From: an uncultured Rhodospirillales bacterium
GTDB taxonomy: Bacteria > Pseudomonadota > Alphaproteobacteria > Acetobacterales > Acetobacteraceae
DNA: 10,803 nucleotides
Assembly (NCBI GenBank): GCA_903932545.1
Contig: CAIZGT010000518.1
Span: 1-10,803, forward strand
Reading direction: 5' to 3'
Of the stretch, positions 7,267-10,803 are shown one piece after another; position 1 is the first letter of the stretch, and each line of letters starts with the position of its first letter. Below the pieces are notes generated by a model. That model saw only the letters and a program-made list of their open reading frames with translations. It did no database searches and was not told the DNA's origin. A program made the position numbers and the translations under genes.

Positions 7267-8853
7267 TTACTCCGCCGCTTCCGGCATCGCGGCTGGGTGA
7301 TGCACATCCTCCACCAACGGGCTGAAGCTGGCGAATTTGCTGCACAGGAACAGCGTCAACGCCACGCCGAGATAGCTCACCGAAACTTCCGGTGAGCGCA
7401 TCAGGCCGATAGCCTCGTTGTGGATGAAGCCGAAGAAGGTGAACACCGCCCCCGCCAAGGCGAACATCGCCGCCTTGTCGAATTGGCGTTCAATGATGAA
7501 CACAGTGATCGCGCCCAACACGATGCCCGCCAGCGTCGCCCCGCCGCCCATCACTTCCAACCCGGCATAGAGCACGCCAACTTGCGCCAGCTTGCCCAGC
7601 CCCACAGCGGCGGCTGACGTGCCAGCTGCCCCCAAAGCACCGTCAATCTGGACTTTGCCCCACGCGGCAAGCTGTGGCAGCAGCGCCAGAATGATGGACG
7701 GTGCATGCTTGGACGGTGTTTCCTGGAACGCCTGAGACCCGATCAACATGCCGATATAAAGCAAGATCGGCAAGATCGCCACGACCGGGATCAGCGCCGA
7801 GAGCACGCCGATGATGCCAAACCAAGTCAGCACCAGAATGGCGATACCCGTCACCGCGGAGTAGCCAATACGCCCGCCCATCGCCTTCCAGCCGGGATGG
7901 CCGATATAGACAGCGTTGATGAACGGATTGCCCATCAGGCAGCCGATCAACGACACCACGCCATCCGCCCCCAACACGCGGGTGGTGGGGTAGGCGTCGC
8001 CAGCGGCAGACGCTGATTCAACGTTATCGAGCGCCTCGATCAGGTCGTAAATACCGAACGGAATGGCAGTGACGAGGATGACGCCAAGATATTTGAAGCC
8101 ACCTGCCAAAATGCCAATCGCCGGCAGCGGGATCGACAGGCCAAAACCGCTGAACGAGCCGGTGAGGCCAGCAATGGTCAACCCGCCATAGCCCAGACCG
8201 AGGGCGGAGGAGCCCCAGCCGATGACGGTGCCAACCGCGATGGCCACCAGGCCGCCGGGGATACCGTTGAAGTATTTCACCCCACCGAACCAGCTCGCCA
8301 TAATCACCACAAAGCAGATCACGCCAATGACCGGCGTGGAGAACATCTGCGCCGCCGGGCTCATCGAGATGAAGGTGATGGAGATGCCCGCCAGCGAGCC
8401 GAGCAGAGCGGCGCGCGGGGTAATTTTGCGAATGGTCGGCCCAATCAAGCTGCCGATCATCAGAACAAAGCTCTGCACGAACACCCACATCAAGCCAGCG
8501 CCCCATGCCGCCATCGGATCGCCCGTGGCAATCTTGATCGGCAGCATGATCACGAAGGTCACAACAAACATATGCGGCACCGAGATGCCCGAGGGCAGGG
8601 CCGCCACGTCAGTCCGGCCGGTTTTCTTCGCCAATGAATAGGCGAGATAGGCGTAATAACAGGTGGACAGGCACATCATCAGCCCCAGGGCTGGCAATAT
8701 CCGGCCGAACAGAATTTCACCGGGCATCCCGATGACGTATTTAAGCAAGCCGGTCAGCACCAGCACGTTGACCAGAATATTGGTACCGAAGCCGAATAGC
8801 GCGTTCCAGTCACCCGGCACGAAGAATTTCGGCTTGAAAGTCATATCCGACAT
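7267..8853 (-). CDS. NCS2 (xanthine/uracil/vitamin C) family permease
   Basis: The product is 528 residues, almost wholly hydrophobic, with 12-14 likely helices. Features fit the nucleobase-ascorbate (NCS2) fold of the AzgA-like/xanthine-uracil branch. These include LPSGISVPHMFVVTF near residues 86-100, a Gly/Pro-rich FNGIPGGLVAIAVGT segment, and the late LGADGVVSLIGCLMGNPF and VAILPILLYIGMLIGSQAF helices. It would import a nucleobase-like or other small heterocyclic compound with protons. ATG 8853 is preceded by a strong GGGGAG with 6-nt spacing. That site overlaps the region of the upstream hydrolase stop (12-bp gap), so the two genes are translationally linked in one operon. Its C-terminal tail ends in an acidic/His segment (VEDVHHPAAMPEAAE). 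The exact substrate is unknown; the hydrolase partner suggests an amide- or ureide-containing solute rather than a plain purine. Confidence 0.85.
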   Translation of the reverse strand: MSDMTFKPKFFVPGDWNALFGFGTNILVNVLVLTGLLKYVIGMPGEILFGRILPALGLMMCLSTCYYAYLAYSLAKKTGRTDVAALPSGISVPHMFVVTFVIMLPIKIATGDPMAAWGAGLMWVFVQSFVLMIGSLIGPTIRKITPRAALLGSLAGISITFISMSPAAQMFSTPVIGVICFVVIMASWFGGVKYFNGIPGGLVAIAVGTVIGWGSSALGLGYGGLTIAGLTGSFSGFGLSIPLPAIGILAGGFKYLGVILVTAIPFGIYDLIEALDNVESASAAGDAYPTTRVLGADGVVSLIGCLMGNPFINAVYIGHPGWKAMGGRIGYSAVTGIAILVLTWFGIIGVLSALIPVVAILPILLYIGMLIGSQAFQETPSKHAPSIILALLPQLAAWGKVQIDGALGAAGTSAAAVGLGKLAQVGVLYAGLEVMGGGATLAGIVLGAITVFIIERQFDKAAMFALAGAVFTFFGFIHNEAIGLMRSPEVSVSYLGVALTLFLCSKFASFSPLVEDVHHPAAMPEAAE

Positions 8854-8865
8854 ATCAGTCTCCCC

Positions 8866-9543
8866 TTACTGAGAAATAGCCGCGATAACGGTGTCAGAAG
8901 TCCCGACCCAGCCGAAAATCCCACCCTGTGCAGCAATCATGCGCAGGCCGGTTTCGTGGAATTCGGGGAAGTAGGAGGCGCAGCAATCCGCAACGGCGAG
9001 GCATTCATAGCCTCGGTCGTTGGCCTCGCGGATGGTGGTGTTGACACAGACTTCGGTGGTAACGCCGGTGACGACGAGTTGGGTAATGCCCAGATTCTGC
9101 AGAATCGCATGAATGTCGGTGGCGAAGAACGCGCCTTTGCCGGGCTTGTCGATCACCGCCTCGCCGGGCAGTGGGTAGAGTTCGGGAATGATGTCGTGGC
9201 CCGCTTCGCCGCGCACCAGCACGCGCCCCATTGGCCCGACATCACCGATTTTCAGCGGTGCGTCACCACGGCGATGCTTGGCGGGCGGGAGATCGAACAG
9301 GTCAGGCCGATGACCTTCGCGGGTGTGCAGCACCGGCAATTTCGCCGCCCGCCACGCGGCGAGCAGCGCCATGTTCGGCGCGATCGCACGGCGCAGTTGC
9401 GACACGTCATTGCCCAGCGCCTCTCCAAAGCCACCGGGCTCCAGAAAATCTCGCTGCATGTCGATGATGAGCAGAGCGCAATGCGCCGTATCGAGCGTGA
9501 AGGTGGATGGGTTGGCGGCAATTGGCACGGTTTTGTGCAACAA
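8866..9543 (-). CDS. Cysteine hydrolase, isochorismatase family, biuret-hydrolase-like
   Basis: The product is 225 residues with the isochorismatase-like fold and an intact catalytic triad: Asp28 (LLIIDMQRDF), Lys133 (VIDKPGKGAF) and Cys166 (TTEVCVNTT). HTREGHRPDL at 73-82, DVGPMGRVLVRGE at 101-113 and HDIIPELYP follow the pattern I know from the Rhizobium biuret hydrolase BiuH. REANDRGYECL after the nucleophile fits too. Members cleave C-N bonds of small amides such as biuret, ureidoacrylate or N-carbamoyl compounds. There is no ATG start. TTG 9543 is chosen because GAGG lies 8 nt upstream; TTG 9540 and GTG 9528 are alternatives. The first in-frame Met lies inside the catalytic motif and cannot be the start. 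It is the promoter-proximal gene of the hydrolase-permease operon and is divergent from the cupin gene. The substrate is an inference; biuret itself is only one option. Confidence 0.87.
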   Translation of the reverse strand: MLHKTVPIAANPSTFTLDTAHCALLIIDMQRDFLEPGGFGEALGNDVSQLRRAIAPNMALLAAWRAAKLPVLHTREGHRPDLFDLPPAKHRRGDAPLKIGDVGPMGRVLVRGEAGHDIIPELYPLPGEAVIDKPGKGAFFATDIHAILQNLGITQLVVTGVTTEVCVNTTIREANDRGYECLAVADCCASYFPEFHETGLRMIAAQGGIFGWVGTSDTVIAAISQ

Positions 9544-9546
9544 AAC
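9530..9546. promoter_or_regulatory. Perfect inverted repeat over the hydrolase start codon
   Basis: GTTTTGT-GCA-ACAAAAC has 7-bp perfect arms and a 3-nt centre. It covers the TTG start of the hydrolase gene. A related half-preserved copy (GGTTTTGCAACAAG) occurs at 9593-9606. The shape would suit a dimeric repressor blocking early transcription, or an mRNA hairpin hiding the start codon. No regulator gene is visible nearby to assign it to. Confidence 0.4.
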
Positions 9547-9560
9547 ACAGACCTCGCACG

Positions 9561-9578
9561 CGGCACACCATTGTGCCG
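9561..9578. promoter_or_regulatory. Inverted repeat CGGCACA-N4-TGTGCCG upstream of the hydrolase
   Basis: The arms are 7 bp and perfect, with CCAT between them. A 7-bp direct repeat GACCTCG flanks it, at 9550-9556 on one side and 9578-9584 on the other (overlapping the last base). It lies 18-35 bp upstream of the hydrolase start codon, in the likely promoter or leader. It may be an operator; the binding protein is unknown. Confidence 0.4.
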
Positions 9579-9644
9579 ACCTCGTCTGACATGGTTTTGC
9601 AACAAGTGGGCCAGGGCTTGGCTGGTAAAACAGCTATTTTTGCT

Positions 9645-9686
9645 TAATTTTGAGGCGGCGCACAAAAATTCACCGCCTCAAAATTA
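9645..9686. repeat. Long inverted repeat in the divergent intergenic region
   Basis: TAATTTTGAGGCGG (9645-9658) and CCGCCTCAAAATTA (9673-9686) are perfect 14-bp arms around a 14-nt centre. Two more outer pairs form (9642/9689 and 9643/9688) after one mismatch. It sits between two divergent genes, so it is not placed as a terminator for either. It also lacks the A-rich 5' arm and U-rich 3' side of one. It may be an operator for a dimer/tetramer binding both arms, a palindromic intergenic repeat, or the remnant of a mobile element. No target-site duplication is visible at its edges. Confidence 0.6.
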
Positions 9687-9811
9687 GGCGTTTCATATCT
9701 ATGCTCAAAAACTCAGCTTCTCTACGTCGCCGCTTGACGCCACCCCCCGCCCCGTGATGCCTTCCCCCCCCCTCGCGGTGATTTCTCTGATAGCGGGACA
9801 GGTCTCAGACA

Positions 9812-10803
9812 ATGCCGCATGAACTTGATGGCCAAATCCATTGGCATGAACCCTCCGGCCTGTCCCCCGCCGGGCTGCGCCGATTTCTGCGGCGTGAATT
9901 GGCCTACGACCGTTTCATCGCCGAGAGCGGCCTGCCGATCCTGCGCGCGAGCCATGAGCCGGACTTGCTGGCAGCTCCTACGATGTTGCTACAATTGTTC
10001 GGCACCGAGGGGCGCATTGGCCAGTCGCTGATCGAAATTCCGCCATCGGGAAGCACGCGCGCCGAGAAGCATCTCTGCGACGAGATCGTGCTCGTCCTCT
10101 CCGGACGTGGCAGCACCGAGCTGCGCGGGGCGACATCGCGCGTGGTGCTTGAGTGGCAAGAGGGCACAATTTTCGCCATCCCGTGCAATGCCAGCCACCG
10201 CTTCATCAATGCCACCAACCATCCCGCCCGCTTGCTCTGCCTCAACAATCTACCCGCCGTGCTGAACCTACTCGACGACGCGGATGCGGTGTTTGCCAAC
10301 CCGTTGATGCCCAAGCTCGATGATGACGCGGGTGCGGCGTTTGACGGCATCGAGCCGGACCGCGTGCAGCAACTGGCGCTCTGCCGCACCGCCATCGTGC
10401 CGGATGCAATTGGCTGTGACCTGCCGCTCGACAACCGGCTCTCCCCCGCGCACCGCCAACTGGCGCTCGGCATGACCGGGCCGGGCTTGGAAATCTGGCT
10501 TGGCGAGCATCGGCCCGGCCGCTATGGGCGCGCGCGATTGGTCGCGCCGGGGCAGGTCTCGGTGTGTCTGCAAGGCGGCGGGTATCGCCTGCTCTGGCCG
10601 GAATGTTGCGGCCCGACCCCGCTCGCCAGTGGCCACGCTGCGCAGGTGATCCGCATCGCGCTATCACCGTTCTGCCTCACCGGCCAAGGCCCTGGTGGTG
10701 GGCGTTGGTTCGAGCAGGATGTGGTAACATCTCGCAATCCGCTGCGGCACCTGACGGTGCGCCTTACCCCGCCGCCCGGCGGACCGCCCGGCGTCGAATT
10801 GCC
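9812..10803 (+). CDS. Double-cupin protein (ethanolamine ammonia-lyase-activating-protein-like), 3' end outside window
   Basis: An open frame runs from ATG 9812 to the window edge without a stop: 330 complete codons plus two bases, so the end is missing. Residues about 65-140 form a cupin resembling proteins often labelled ethanolamine ammonia-lyase-activating protein. KHLCDEIVLVLSGRGSTEL carries His87 and Glu91, and IFAIPCNASHRFINAT carries His129. The second cupin, about residues 222-290, reads RPGRYGRARLVAPGQVSV then GGGYRLLWPE. Relatives I recall have AHRHGPG at this place; here residues 241-247 are ARLVAPG, so the usual His ligands are missing. An AGG-type ribosome site lies at 9800-9802. 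It is divergent from the hydrolase-permease operon with a palindrome-rich 268-bp region between them. It may be a metal-dependent enzyme or a ligand-binding accessory; the label is a family name, not a function. Confidence 0.75.
   Translation, partial: MPHELDGQIHWHEPSGLSPAGLRRFLRRELAYDRFIAESGLPILRASHEPDLLAAPTMLLQLFGTEGRIGQSLIEIPPSGSTRAEKHLCDEIVLVLSGRGSTELRGATSRVVLEWQEGTIFAIPCNASHRFINATNHPARLLCLNNLPAVLNLLDDADAVFANPLMPKLDDDAGAAFDGIEPDRVQQLALCRTAIVPDAIGCDLPLDNRLSPAHRQLALGMTGPGLEIWLGEHRPGRYGRARLVAPGQVSVCLQGGGYRLLWPECCGPTPLASGHAAQVIRIALSPFCLTGQGPGGGRWFEQDVVTSRNPLRHLTVRLTPPPGGPPGVEL

Noticed and set aside
9904..10473. Minus-strand open frame of about 189 codons across the cupin gene
   Set aside because: The plus strand in this region carries clear cupin motifs; the antisense frame is Ser/Arg-rich and matches nothing.

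Overview
The window is GC-rich chromosomal DNA, densely packed with metabolic genes. It shows no tRNA, rRNA, CRISPR array or insertion sequence. Several features suggest an alphaproteobacterium: the protein families present, the heavy use of G/C at third codon positions, and a small two-helix membrane protein of a kind I recall from that class. No taxonomic marker is present, so this placement is an inference.

Left part (1-3216): the 3' end of a DHA2-type MFS exporter meets a convergent short-chain dehydrogenase/reductase. A divergent intergenic region then leads to an Nramp manganese transporter (mntH) and an Ohr-type organic hydroperoxide reductase. A perfect 16-bp palindrome upstream of mntH closely resembles an MntR box. 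Mn uptake next to a peroxidase is a plausible stress pairing.

Central part (3217-7176): a quinate/shikimate catabolic locus. It holds a TetR-type regulator interrupted by an in-frame amber codon, an NAD-type quinate/shikimate dehydrogenase, a small membrane protein on the opposite strand, and a QuiC-type 3-dehydroshikimate dehydratase fused to an HPPD-like half. The dehydrogenase would supply 3-dehydroshikimate (or 3-dehydroquinate), and QuiC would convert dehydroshikimate to protocatechuate. The regulator promoter and the dehydrogenase promoter carry the same palindrome, TTAACC-N4-GGTTCA. This is strong sequence evidence that the TetR protein controls, or once controlled, both.

Right part (7177-10803): an NCS2-type permease and a biuret-hydrolase-like cysteine hydrolase form a tight two-gene operon. 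Across a 268-bp divergent region a double-cupin protein runs off the window end. That region holds three separate inverted repeats, one with 14-bp perfect arms. The trio looks like an uptake-and-hydrolysis unit for a small nitrogen-rich or amide compound. Its substrate cannot be read from the sequence, and it is the best candidate here for an undescribed system.

The other intergenic stretches are all under 300 bp. What they contain is noted in the entries.
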